From positions 1 to 64,000 of the forward strand of contig NZ_PXYK01000025.1 of NCBI RefSeq assembly GCF_003012745.1: DNA of 64,000 bases, given 5' to 3'. The notes under the pieces were generated by a model. The model searched no databases and was not told the DNA's origin. It worked only from the letters and a program-made list of their open reading frames with translations. This document shows, piece by piece, positions 30,737 to 39,160 of this stretch (positions within the stretch are counted from its first letter, which is position 1; each line of letters opens with the position of its first letter). The stretch comes from Kumtagia ephedrae (GTDB taxonomy: Bacteria > Pseudomonadota > Alphaproteobacteria > Rhizobiales > Rhizobiaceae). A program made the translations under genes and the position numbers.

Positions 30737-32194
30737 TCACACACCGATCGGCATGTGCTCGGCCGAGCGGGTGACGGCGCGCGGGGCGGTCAGTTCCTTC
30801 CACTGCGACAGCGCCTTGCTGACCGCCGGGAAGGGCCTGCGCTCGACCAGCTTACCGCGGCCGGGGCGCGGCTGCGAGTTCTGGCCCTCCGACCAAACCA
30901 CCTCGCCCCGCGACAGCGTATAGCGCGGCAGGCCGGAGACCTTGAAACCCTCGAACACGTTGTAGTCGATGATCGATTTCTGCGTCGCGGCCGAGATGGT
31001 CTTGGACAGTTTCGGATCCCAGACGACCATATCCGCGTCGGAACCGGGAAGAATCGCACCCTTTTGCGGATAAATATTGAGGATTTGCGCGATGTTCGTG
31101 GACGTGACGGCGACGAATTCGTTCGGCGTCAGCCGGCCGGTCTCGACACCCTTCGCCCACAGCACCGGCATGCGGTCCTCCAGCCCGCCGGTGCCGTTGG
31201 GGATTTTGGTGAAGTTGCCGACGCCCACGCGCTTCTGCTCGGTGGTGAAGGCGCAGTGGTCGGTGGCGACCACCTGCAGCGAGCCGGCCGAAAGCCCCGC
31301 CCACAGCGAATCCTGGTGGCTCTTGTCGCGGAAGGGCGGGCTCATCACGCGCTGCGCGGCATGGTCCCACTGCCTGTTGAAATATTCGGTCTCGTCGAGC
31401 GTCAGGTGCTGGATCAGCGGTTCGCCGAAGACGCGGATGCCCTTCTGGCGGGCGCGCCGGATCGCTTCATGCGCCTGCTCGCTCGAAGTGTGGACGATGT
31501 AGACCGGCACGCCGGCGGCGTCCGCGATCATGATCGCCCGGTTGGTCGCCTCGCCCTCGACCTCGGGCGGGCGCGAATAGGCGTGGCCCTCCGGTCCGGT
31601 CAGCCCCTCGGCGAGATATTTCTGCTGCAGCGCGGCGACCAGGTCGCCGTTCTCGGCATGCACCAGCGGCAGCGCGCCGAGTGCTGCGCAGCGCTGGAAG
31701 GAGGCGAACATCTCGTCGTCGTTCACCATCAGCGCACCCTTGTAGGCCATGAAGTGCTTGAAGGTGTTGATGCCGCGCGCGACCACCTTCTCCATCTCGT
31801 CGAAATGCTGCTTCGACCAGCCGGTGACGCACATGTGGAAGGAATAGTCGGCCGAGGCCTGGCGCTTCGCCTTGCCGTGCCAGTCCTCGAGCGCGGCGAG
31901 CATGCCGTCGGGGCCGGGAATGACGAAGTCGACCACCAGCGTGGTGCCGCCGGACAGCGCGGCGAAGGTGCCGCTTTCCCAGGTCTCTGCCGCGGTGGTG
32001 CCCATGAAGGGCATTTCGAGGTGGGTGTGCGGGTCGATGCCGCCCGGCATGATCAAGGCGCCTTCGGCGTCCAGCGTCTTGTCGCCTTTCAGGTCCTTGC
32101 CGATCGCCGCGATGGTCTCGCCTTCGATCAGGATGTCGGCCTCGTAGGTCCGGTCGGCCGCGACGATCGTCCCGCCCTTGATCACTGTCGACAT
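30737..32194 (-). CDS. hydA: Dihydropyrimidinase / D-hydantoinase
   Basis: Cyclic-amidohydrolase of 485 residues that opens dihydropyrimidines or 5-substituted hydantoins. The binuclear metal site is visible: H56 and H58 in DPHTHLEM, the carboxylated Lys in YKGALMV, His in LVHAENGD and IVHTSSE, and Asp in VVATDHCAF. AAGGAGAA lies just before the ATG. No dihydropyrimidine dehydrogenase or carbamoylase gene is adjacent in this window. The 330 bases upstream, to the tRNA, hold no gene that I can support. Confidence 0.93.
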   Translation of the reverse strand: MSTVIKGGTIVAADRTYEADILIEGETIAAIGKDLKGDKTLDAEGALIMPGGIDPHTHLEMPFMGTTAAETWESGTFAALSGGTTLVVDFVIPGPDGMLAALEDWHGKAKRQASADYSFHMCVTGWSKQHFDEMEKVVARGINTFKHFMAYKGALMVNDDEMFASFQRCAALGALPLVHAENGDLVAALQQKYLAEGLTGPEGHAYSRPPEVEGEATNRAIMIADAAGVPVYIVHTSSEQAHEAIRRARQKGIRVFGEPLIQHLTLDETEYFNRQWDHAAQRVMSPPFRDKSHQDSLWAGLSAGSLQVVATDHCAFTTEQKRVGVGNFTKIPNGTGGLEDRMPVLWAKGVETGRLTPNEFVAVTSTNIAQILNIYPQKGAILPGSDADMVVWDPKLSKTISAATQKSIIDYNVFEGFKVSGLPRYTLSRGEVVWSEGQNSQPRPGRGKLVERRPFPAVSKALSQWKELTAPRAVTRSAEHMPIGV

Positions 32195-32524
32195 GGTTTT
32201 CTCCTTCTCTCGCGGCCGCGCGACCGGCGTTCCCTTTGCGCCTACTCTGCGCGAAAGGCGCGCCCAAGCCAAGCACGATGCGGGCATGCCGCCGGTGGCC
32301 CATGCGGCGGAAAACACCGGTCCAGCGCCGACCGCGCCGGCATCGCCGCCGCGTTGACGCGGCAAGCCCGATCTCCGCAACGGGCCGGCAACTCCCCCGA
32401 TGACGGCCGTGTTGCCGGACGCAGGGCAGCCATGTGCATTTTGTCCGGCGATTGCGGTATTCAAGGGCTGGACAGGCCCGGCATGCATGGGTATATGCGC
32501 CCCCATCGCCCTCGTGGCGGTCCC

Positions 32525-32600
<76 letters not shown>

Positions 32601-32869
32601 TCTTCATCCAAATCAGTAACGTGACCCCCGTAAACGGGCGGTTGCCAACCCTCTATGTGGAAGGTCGTCGTACGCGTACTTAAGCACTGTTCGACTGGAT
32701 TGCTCACCACGCCGACAGAGACCGACCAGCCGGCTGAACCAGGCGAGCGACAAAGCCAACCCCTTCCCTTTGTAACTCGACCTGCTGCCTCTGTCATAAT
32801 CACTTCACAACACTAACGGTTGTACTTTTGATGCAGCGTGCCTATGGTTGCAGCTTCTGTGGAGGGGAC
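32601..32869. other. Intergenic region after tRNA-Lys
   Basis: About 270 bases leading into the dioxygenase gene. A weak promoter candidate is TTGTAA (32770-32775) with CATAAT (32795-32800), though the 19-base spacing is long. A small inverted repeat, ACAAC and GTTGT, lies between 32807 and 32823. No attachment-site repeat of the tRNA end was recognised. Confidence 0.3.
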
Positions 32870-34186
32870 ATGACCGAAGAAGTTCAATTCAGTGACGCTC
32901 CGAAAGTCGCGGGCGGCTTGAAACGTCGTCTGCTTTCATTCTTTCGGACTGCCAACCGACCGAAAGTGAACATTTTAAGCAAGACCGTGCGGCGGGTTGC
33001 CAAGCCTTCTGACAGAGACCTGATCGCTGCCAGGGATGCGTCCTTTAAGGTTGAAGCATCCGCAGTGGAAGAGTTGCGCGACCGCATCGACGGTTATCTC
33101 CCACCTAACTATCGATCCCGGAAGATGATTGACCATCTGGAAGGGTTTGCAAAGAGTGGTGGCTATAATAACGAAGCCGAGTATTACAATTTTCGCTACG
33201 CTTGTGAAGAAACTCGCTTGCAAAGTAACAGGGTGTTTTCGTGGGTACTTGCCGATCATTCCAGGATACAGAAAGTGGACATGGCGGGAACCATGTTCGG
33301 TGGGATACTAAAGCAGAGATCCGCTAAGATTATTCGTCTTAATGGCGAAGATGACGCGGAGGTCCCGAAGGATCTGTGGGACAATGCAATCGACGATGCC
33401 TACCGGCACATTGAAGCTTACGGCTATTGGAAACTTCCGGTGCTTGCGCCGCCAGCTCTCGTCAAGAGCCTGAAAGCAAAAGTCGAGGCGCAGCTAAAAC
33501 CCATACAACAGGAGGTAGAGCAGACGATCGCCGGCAATGAAGGAGCCAAGCTTGCCCATTGGGTTAACACCAATCAGGCGTGTACCTTCAAAGAGCTCTA
33601 CCAGCTCGCCGCCGACCCGTTTCTCTATTCCATCGCTCAGAAATATCTCGGACTGCCGCCGATCTTCAATACACCCGTTTCGGTGCTGTCCGGTCCGGTG
33701 AAGACCAAGGCGGACAAGGAGATGGAGGGTACTGGCCAACTCTACCATTACGACATGCACCGGCTGAAGTTCGTCAAGATGTTCATATATCTGACGGACG
33801 TCGACGAAGGTTCAGGACCGCACACTTTGATCAAGGGCACCCACAGGAAGCGTCCGGAACTCCTTTGGACCGATCGCCGCTATTCCGACGCAGAAATGGC
33901 CGAGTGCGGCGCGAAAAACGATGAGGTCAGCATTACCGGCCGGGCAGGGACAGTCTTCTTCGTTGACACGTCCGCTTATCACAAAGGTGCGCACCCGGAA
34001 AAAGCCTACCGAATCATGGCACAGGTCCAGTACACGAACTCACTCTTCGGCAAGCCGATCAGGCCAATCGAACACAAGATCGAGCTGGCGAAGCGCCGGC
34101 AGAGTGGCACCCTTGAAAAGACGATCTCGCTCGTGCGTAAGTATGCCGGTCTGCGCGGTGCGCGGTTCATGCAGAATTATATCTGA
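32870..34186 (+). CDS. PhyH-like Fe(II)/2-oxoglutarate dioxygenase
   Basis: A 438-residue protein with a phytanoyl-CoA-dioxygenase-like C-terminal domain. The iron triad is H293-Y-D295 in LYHYDMHRL and a distal His, H371 or H375, in AYHKGAHPEKAYRI, with R381 as likely 2-oxoglutarate anchor. The first 170 residues are charged and not recognised. The ATG at 32870 follows GGAGGGG; an earlier ATG at 32831 is possible. GC content and codon use are lower than in surrounding genes. The next gene starts four bases after its stop. Substrate unknown. Confidence 0.75.
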   Translation: MTEEVQFSDAPKVAGGLKRRLLSFFRTANRPKVNILSKTVRRVAKPSDRDLIAARDASFKVEASAVEELRDRIDGYLPPNYRSRKMIDHLEGFAKSGGYNNEAEYYNFRYACEETRLQSNRVFSWVLADHSRIQKVDMAGTMFGGILKQRSAKIIRLNGEDDAEVPKDLWDNAIDDAYRHIEAYGYWKLPVLAPPALVKSLKAKVEAQLKPIQQEVEQTIAGNEGAKLAHWVNTNQACTFKELYQLAADPFLYSIAQKYLGLPPIFNTPVSVLSGPVKTKADKEMEGTGQLYHYDMHRLKFVKMFIYLTDVDEGSGPHTLIKGTHRKRPELLWTDRRYSDAEMAECGAKNDEVSITGRAGTVFFVDTSAYHKGAHPEKAYRIMAQVQYTNSLFGKPIRPIEHKIELAKRRQSGTLEKTISLVRKYAGLRGARFMQNYI

Positions 34187-34190
34187 AACC

Positions 34191-34466
34191 ATGACCGTCT
34201 ATTTGATCTCCTACGATCTCAGTGGAGATCGGAAGGCCTACGCCAGCTTTTATAAGAGGCTGAAGGATATGGGCTGCAGGTCTCCTTTAACTGGCGTGCA
34301 GTTCGTCGAGACGAATAAGCAATCAGGGTCACTCTTCATCGAGCTATCCGACCTTATCGGATCGGAGGATCGAATCTTGATAGTAGAGATCAAGGAAACC
34401 GCAGACTGGTTCTCATACAACACTCCGAACGATCATTGGCTGCGTGACCGTGTGCCGCAGGGCTAA
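34191..34466 (+). CDS. Cas2-like small protein (copy 1)
   Basis: A 91-residue protein with a predicted ferredoxin-like fold. Strand 1 is TVYLISYDLSG with the Asp position seen in Cas2 and VapD-like proteins. Then come YASFYKRLKDMGCRSP, VQFVETNKQSGSLF, and DRILIVEIKETADWF. It is close to copy 2 at 36560 (same length, shared SPL-VQFVET, DRI-V-EIK-ADWF and ending in PQ). It is not part of a CRISPR locus: no array or cas1 is seen. It is coupled to the dioxygenase gene. Function unknown; nuclease activity is not assured. Confidence 0.65.
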   Translation: MTVYLISYDLSGDRKAYASFYKRLKDMGCRSPLTGVQFVETNKQSGSLFIELSDLIGSEDRILIVEIKETADWFSYNTPNDHWLRDRVPQG

Positions 34467-34483
34467 GGCCCTGCGGCACACGG
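34448..34483 (+). terminator. Long hairpin with the stop codon in its loop
   Basis: A 16-bp stem (34448-34463 with 34468-34483) encloses the four-base loop TAAG, which contains the TAA stop of the Cas2-like gene. The stem core is TGTGCCGCAGGGC with GCCCTGCGGCACA. There is no T-run. It lies between convergent genes and may end transcription or protect the 3' end. Confidence 0.6.
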
Positions 34484-34537
34484 GAATGGATAGCTTCCGA
34501 CACCTGCTCGGCGCCAATTGGCAGACCGGAGACTCAC

Positions 34538-36403
34538 CTAAGCGGAGGTTTTCTGCCGTCTAATCCAACTGCGCTTAGGCGATGTGGGTCGGGCAACTCG
34601 CTCCCCATCATTGCTGGCTGCTGCGATGCCCTCGCCCTTGCCCAAGGCTTTGCCAACGAGCTTTTCCAGATTCAAGATATAGCGGCCTCTCGTCTGGCTG
34701 AACAACGTAACGTTCGGGTGATCCGGTCTGGCCGTTTCGGCGACATGACGGTAGATGCCGGTGATATGCTCGCGGACCCTTTCATCGGCGATCCTAGGCA
34801 GAATGCAGGAATTCGCGGGATTCAACCGGGCCATGTTCCTCGCCAGCAGCGGATCGGCGACGGTCTTGTCCAGCGTGCGTTGATTGAAATTGGGGCGGCT
34901 GCGCTTGGCGAGCGTACTGTATGCCTTCCCAGTCTTCTTGCGGACGTAGGCATACAACTCGGCCTTGGGAGAGGCCGCGTCGGCAAGCTTGCGCTGGCGG
35001 CCGAGGAAATAGGAGAGAATCGGACCGCTCTGGATCACCAGTTCGCAGCGGCTGCCGTCCGGATTGGCGAAGGTGGAAAGCCGCTTGGCCGAAAGCGCGG
35101 CATAAGTGTAGTAGCGGATCAGCTGGACGGCTGTTTCCATGTCCTTCATTGCCGGGCCGGCAAACGCCTTGAACAAATCCACTTCCTTCTGAAGGCTGGC
35201 GACCTGGTCCACCGGCGCGGCCATCTTCGGGAGAAGGTTCGGGTACTGGCTGGAGATCATGCCGCGAAGGATGCCGTTGGGGCCGGGTTCCGGGTCAGGA
35301 ATGGTTCCCTTCGTCACCTTCGATACGGCTGTGGCGATATAGGTCTGAAACCGCTTATCAACCAGGAACGGCCGCGTGAACATGAGATTGGAGAACAGCA
35401 CGTCATATTGCCGAAGTCTCAGGGCTTCGTCCTTCTCGGATTGGTCCCACTTCAGGTTCGACAGGAGGGGCTTCTCGAAATTGCTCTGGAGCACGTTCAT
35501 GTTGATGTGGGCCAGCGCATCGGCGTTCTGGCCGTTGAGGATGACGGTTCCGCCGAAATCCTTCTCGATCATCGCGACCGCGGGGCCGCGGCCCGAGATG
35601 ATGTCCTTTTCCATGCGGCTGTCGAGCACGGCAGTGGCGAAGGCGGACTGGGAATAGGTTTCCTTGACGAGTTCGAGCGCCATGCCGACCTTGTCGGCGA
35701 CGGCGAATGCCCTGTCCGGTCCATTGGCGGTGTTGTGCTCGACCGTAAGCGAGCGGAACTCGGGGATCTTGCCGCGAAGGCCGAGATAGATCGTGAAGCA
35801 ATCGACGCCGCCGGAGAACATCAGCACGGGATTGATACGATTGCGTGTGAAATGCCGCGCCAGAGAGTCGGAGATCTCCTCGATCGCCGCTTCGAAGGAA
35901 GCCGGCTGGTCCGGCCGGTCCATGATGTAGGAGCGGAAGACAGTCCTCTCTCCTCCCTGGAATTCTATGAGCGCGGCCGGCGGGATGCGGAAGACGCCTT
36001 CGAAATGGGTCGATATCGGCAACTGGTTGTAGGCGCTCTTGGGAGCATGGGTGAGGAACAGGGAAATGGCATAGGAGTCGATCGAGATCCGGTCGCCCAG
36101 CACGGCGAGCACCGGAGCCAGCGTGGTCGAGGCGACGGCCTCGCCATGTCCGGCATAGCCGTAACCGCCGCAATACCCCGGTGACGTGATGATCCTGCCG
36201 CGGTCGAAGTCGACCAGGACGTAGTTTCCGATCGACCGGCGGGCTTCCGAAGCCAGAAAGTCCGGCAGCGGGACGGCACCGTATCGCGAGACGAGTTCGC
36301 CTGGGTGTTCGCAGTGAAGCGGAGTGCCGTAGATCGCTACCCCGGACTGGGTCGTCGAGTTCCCCTGCTGGTGAAACACCAGATTGTCGACAGCGAAGAT
36401 CAT
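34538..36403 (-). CDS. Asparagine-synthetase-like ATP-pyrophosphatase
   Basis: A 621-residue protein with an AsnB-type synthetase domain. The PP-loop is VLMFSGGVDCF (S197-D201). It starts MIFAVDNL, so the N-terminal nucleophile Cys of the glutaminase domain is absent, although the N-terminal 165 residues still resemble that fold (SIGNYVLVDFDRG, then TTLAPVLAVLG). It probably adenylates a carboxylate and uses ammonia or another amine, as in beta-lactam synthetase or lasso-peptide enzymes. AAGGAA precedes the ATG. It follows Cas2-like copy 2 on the same strand after 156 bases. Confidence 0.75.
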   Translation of the reverse strand: MIFAVDNLVFHQQGNSTTQSGVAIYGTPLHCEHPGELVSRYGAVPLPDFLASEARRSIGNYVLVDFDRGRIITSPGYCGGYGYAGHGEAVASTTLAPVLAVLGDRISIDSYAISLFLTHAPKSAYNQLPISTHFEGVFRIPPAALIEFQGGERTVFRSYIMDRPDQPASFEAAIEEISDSLARHFTRNRINPVLMFSGGVDCFTIYLGLRGKIPEFRSLTVEHNTANGPDRAFAVADKVGMALELVKETYSQSAFATAVLDSRMEKDIISGRGPAVAMIEKDFGGTVILNGQNADALAHINMNVLQSNFEKPLLSNLKWDQSEKDEALRLRQYDVLFSNLMFTRPFLVDKRFQTYIATAVSKVTKGTIPDPEPGPNGILRGMISSQYPNLLPKMAAPVDQVASLQKEVDLFKAFAGPAMKDMETAVQLIRYYTYAALSAKRLSTFANPDGSRCELVIQSGPILSYFLGRQRKLADAASPKAELYAYVRKKTGKAYSTLAKRSRPNFNQRTLDKTVADPLLARNMARLNPANSCILPRIADERVREHITGIYRHVAETARPDHPNVTLFSQTRGRYILNLEKLVGKALGKGEGIAAASNDGERVARPTSPKRSWIRRQKTSA

Positions 36404-36553
36404 GGAGATTCCTTCATTGGTACGGGCCGGCATGGCCGCGCTTTCAGCCCATTCGACGGGGTAATCATCTGTTCGGCAATAGCAATCCTAACCTGCAGAC
36501 AATCTGGAGAGGAAGTTCCTTAGGCTTAAGTCTTCCCGACATTTTTCGAAGCG

Positions 36554-36569
36554 TCAATCTCACGATTGA
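36554..36569 (-). terminator. Short hairpin with the stop codon in its loop
   Basis: TCAATC (36554-36559) and GATTGA (36564-36569) pair around a four-base loop, which on the minus strand contains the TGA stop of Cas2-like copy 2. It mirrors the arrangement at copy 1, but the stem is only 6 bp. Confidence 0.4.
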
Positions 36570-36835
36570 GGCAACTTTGCCTTTAGCCACCTCTCATTGG
36601 ATATGCCGTAAGCGAACCAATCGGCACCGTCCTTGATCTCCATTACTACTATCCGGTCTTCCGGCTCAAGGCCCTCGGACAGATCCATGAACAGCGACGC
36701 GGCGTCCCTGTCGGTCTCGACGAATTGGACCGCCTTCAGAGGCGATCGGCTGTCAAGGACCTTCAGCGTGTCGTAAAATCCCTCGTAGACTTTGCGCTTC
36801 CCCCGCAAATCGTAGGCAATCATAAAGATGGGCAT
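36560..36835 (-). CDS. Cas2-like small protein (copy 2)
   Basis: A 91-residue paralogue of the protein at 34191. It reads PIFMIAYDLRGKRKVYEGFY, then SPLKAVQFVETDRDAASLFM, then DRIVVMEIKDGADWF. Same fold prediction as copy 1. It is divergent from the exported beta-helix gene and upstream of the AsnB-like gene on the same strand. The conservation of length and ends between copies suggests a shared function, perhaps as a heterodimer. Biochemical role unknown. Confidence 0.65.
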   Translation of the reverse strand: MPIFMIAYDLRGKRKVYEGFYDTLKVLDSRSPLKAVQFVETDRDAASLFMDLSEGLEPEDRIVVMEIKDGADWFAYGISNERWLKAKLPQS

Positions 36836-36949
36836 TTCCTCACATCGGCCGTTGCTGACAGGGGCACGGACCCTAGGCGATTGTCGTCAAAAGTACACGG
36901 GGTAATGCGCCATAATGATGACGCTTTGAGCAAGAAGCTTGAGGGCGCG

Positions 36950-39106
36950 ATGAAACGTAGAGCATTTCTTGGGCTGCTGGGCGCAGCTGCCGTCGTGCGA
37001 CCGAAGCTGGCGTTTGCGGCGCGCGACTTCCCGACGCGCGCTGCCCTCGCCGCCGCGCTTGCTGGTGGGCTGGTGCCGGAAGTAGGACAGACCTACACGG
37101 CGGGCGGGTTTCGCTACGCCGGGGCCTCGGGCGCGGCCGCGTTGCCGGACCTGCCCGGGTTGCTGCCGGACGGCGACGTCTATCCACAGCATTTTGGCGC
37201 GCTCGCCGACCTGGCATACACGCTGCGCAACGACCTGCCGCTCGACGCGTCCTCCGCCGAGCGCAGGAGAGGTTTTGTTCGAACAGGCGGCACCAATGAC
37301 AGGGCCGCTTTCGAGGCAGCCGACGCCCATGCCTTCGCGAGGCGAGTGCCGCTGATGCTCGACGGCGATTATTTCATCGACGGCGAGATACGGCCGAAAG
37401 CCCGCTGGATCGCAAAGCAGCGCTTCGCCAGTACCCTGTGGTGCAGACATTCATGGAACGGGGTCGCCAATCAGTACATCGAGAGCGGGATGGTGCTGCT
37501 CGAACCCGGCTCGGGCCTGATCGGTATACGCTTCATAGACCAGTGGGCGGCCACCTCCGTAAAGCCGAACAAAGGGCGAGGCATGGGCTGCTTCGGTACC
37601 GCTGTCCGCGTCGGCGAATTCGGAACCGTAGCCGAGCAGCCGCTGCGGAAGAACATCGACCTTGACGTGCTTTTCTGCAGGGCGGCACGCCTCGCAGGAG
37701 AACAGCCTTCCCAAGCCAATCTCATGGTCACCTATATGGGCCATGTTGAAGACTGCAGGGTCGATGTCGGGGTTTTCGGCGCAACCAATGTCGGTACGAA
37801 CATCCTTCTGCTTTGCCATTTCGGCTTCAAGTACGACCCACGGGCCGACGGTTTCGACGATCGGAACAATCCAAGCAAGACAGATGCGCGGATGCTCGAA
37901 ACCTATCATCCCAGCAATTTCGACATCACCTTTCTGAGCGAGCTGGACAATGCCGACGGCTGGGGCTTGCTTCGGCCATATGACCTTGCGTCTACGGGTG
38001 CGATGCGGGTCGGCCCGGTCAGAACGAGGGGCCTTCCGACCGGGGGCGCGGTCTCCTGCGGCGACTATTGCGACATGCTGACCGTGGAGCGCCAGAAGGG
38101 CACGATCGGCAAGGGCATCCGTCTGGGCTTCATCCACGCTACCGGCTGCCGCCTGTCCAACCGGAACGACGAGGCCCGGTTCGGCGGCTTCTACGTCAAG
38201 GGGATAGGCACGGTCTCCGGAAGCGGGTTCGTCTACGACGGCACCGACATGAAACTGAGGTCCCAGCTCGAATGGGACATCAAATGCGAGGGCATGCACC
38301 TTGAAATGGAGGCCGACGCGGCCGAGGGCAAGTCATATCCGCCGATGAAACCGAGCGCGGTGCGCGGCGTCTGGCTCAACGGCTGCCTCGGCAGCATCGA
38401 TCTCGGCAAGATCTCGACCTTCGGCGCGACGCGGGCGGTCGAGGTCGAGTACAGCAATTGCGATCTCGTCTACGACTATGTCGCCGGCGACGGGGTGCTG
38501 ATGTACGAATTTTCCAAGGGCGGTCGGATACTCGGCTCCTCGACCATGCGCCGCGGCGACGACGCGGAGGACGGTTCGCAGGCTTCCGCACGCAAGACGG
38601 CGGTCACGGTCATCGGCAGGACACTGGCTACCAAGACCACGCAGGATATCCAGGCCGGTGCGACCGTCATTCCGATCAAAGCCTTCGATGCCGGCCCCGA
38701 AGGGCGCGCCGACGACGTCTATGTCGGCGACCCCATCAGTATCGGTGACGAGACGGTTATTGCGCGCGCGCTTATCCAGAACGGTGTGTCCTACCTGGTC
38801 ACCACGCCGCTGGCGGCGCCGGTGCGGTCGGGAACGCCGGTAATCGTCGACCAGCGAGCGCGGCTCGAACGATTCGTCGGCACGTTCGACAGCGCCGGCG
38901 AGGGGATGGTCCTGGTCAATGCCGATGTTCTCGATGCCGACCTGTCGCGGGTGAAGTGGGAGGGCCGGTACGCGGCGACGCTGAAGCGGGACAGCTACCT
39001 GCAACTCGTCGAGGGGCCTCCGGCACCGCTGAGCCTGTCGGCCGCCTCCGGCAAGGTCATCGCAGTGGACAGAACCAGCCGGGTGGATGAACCTGGAGCC
39101 CGCTGA
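36950..39106 (+). CDS. Exported beta-helix (pectate-lyase-fold) protein
   Basis: A 718-residue protein with an N-terminal signal MKRRAFLGLLGAAAVV, whose twin Arg suggests Tat export. Near residue 115 it has TGGTNDRAAFEAADAHAFAR, followed by PLMLDGDYFIDG, the start pattern of pectate-lyase-3 or tailspike-type parallel beta-helices. The middle is rich in short Gly/Asn turns as expected for such a helix. The C-terminal 150 residues form a separate beta-rich part. No catalytic residues can be named. GAGGG precedes the ATG. It may bind or cleave a surface polysaccharide. Confidence 0.7.
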   Translation: MKRRAFLGLLGAAAVVRPKLAFAARDFPTRAALAAALAGGLVPEVGQTYTAGGFRYAGASGAAALPDLPGLLPDGDVYPQHFGALADLAYTLRNDLPLDASSAERRRGFVRTGGTNDRAAFEAADAHAFARRVPLMLDGDYFIDGEIRPKARWIAKQRFASTLWCRHSWNGVANQYIESGMVLLEPGSGLIGIRFIDQWAATSVKPNKGRGMGCFGTAVRVGEFGTVAEQPLRKNIDLDVLFCRAARLAGEQPSQANLMVTYMGHVEDCRVDVGVFGATNVGTNILLLCHFGFKYDPRADGFDDRNNPSKTDARMLETYHPSNFDITFLSELDNADGWGLLRPYDLASTGAMRVGPVRTRGLPTGGAVSCGDYCDMLTVERQKGTIGKGIRLGFIHATGCRLSNRNDEARFGGFYVKGIGTVSGSGFVYDGTDMKLRSQLEWDIKCEGMHLEMEADAAEGKSYPPMKPSAVRGVWLNGCLGSIDLGKISTFGATRAVEVEYSNCDLVYDYVAGDGVLMYEFSKGGRILGSSTMRRGDDAEDGSQASARKTAVTVIGRTLATKTTQDIQAGATVIPIKAFDAGPEGRADDVYVGDPISIGDETVIARALIQNGVSYLVTTPLAAPVRSGTPVIVDQRARLERFVGTFDSAGEGMVLVNADVLDADLSRVKWEGRYAATLKRDSYLQLVEGPPAPLSLSAASGKVIAVDRTSRVDEPGAR

Positions 39107-39160
39107 GCGCGAGCAGGCTTCCAGCAGGGCGCGGCGAAGGAGTCGCGTACCGGCTCTCGC

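Noticed and set aside
34191-36835. The two Cas2-like genes as part of a CRISPR-Cas system
   Set aside because: No repeat array, cas1 or effector gene was seen; similarity is at the level of a shared small fold.
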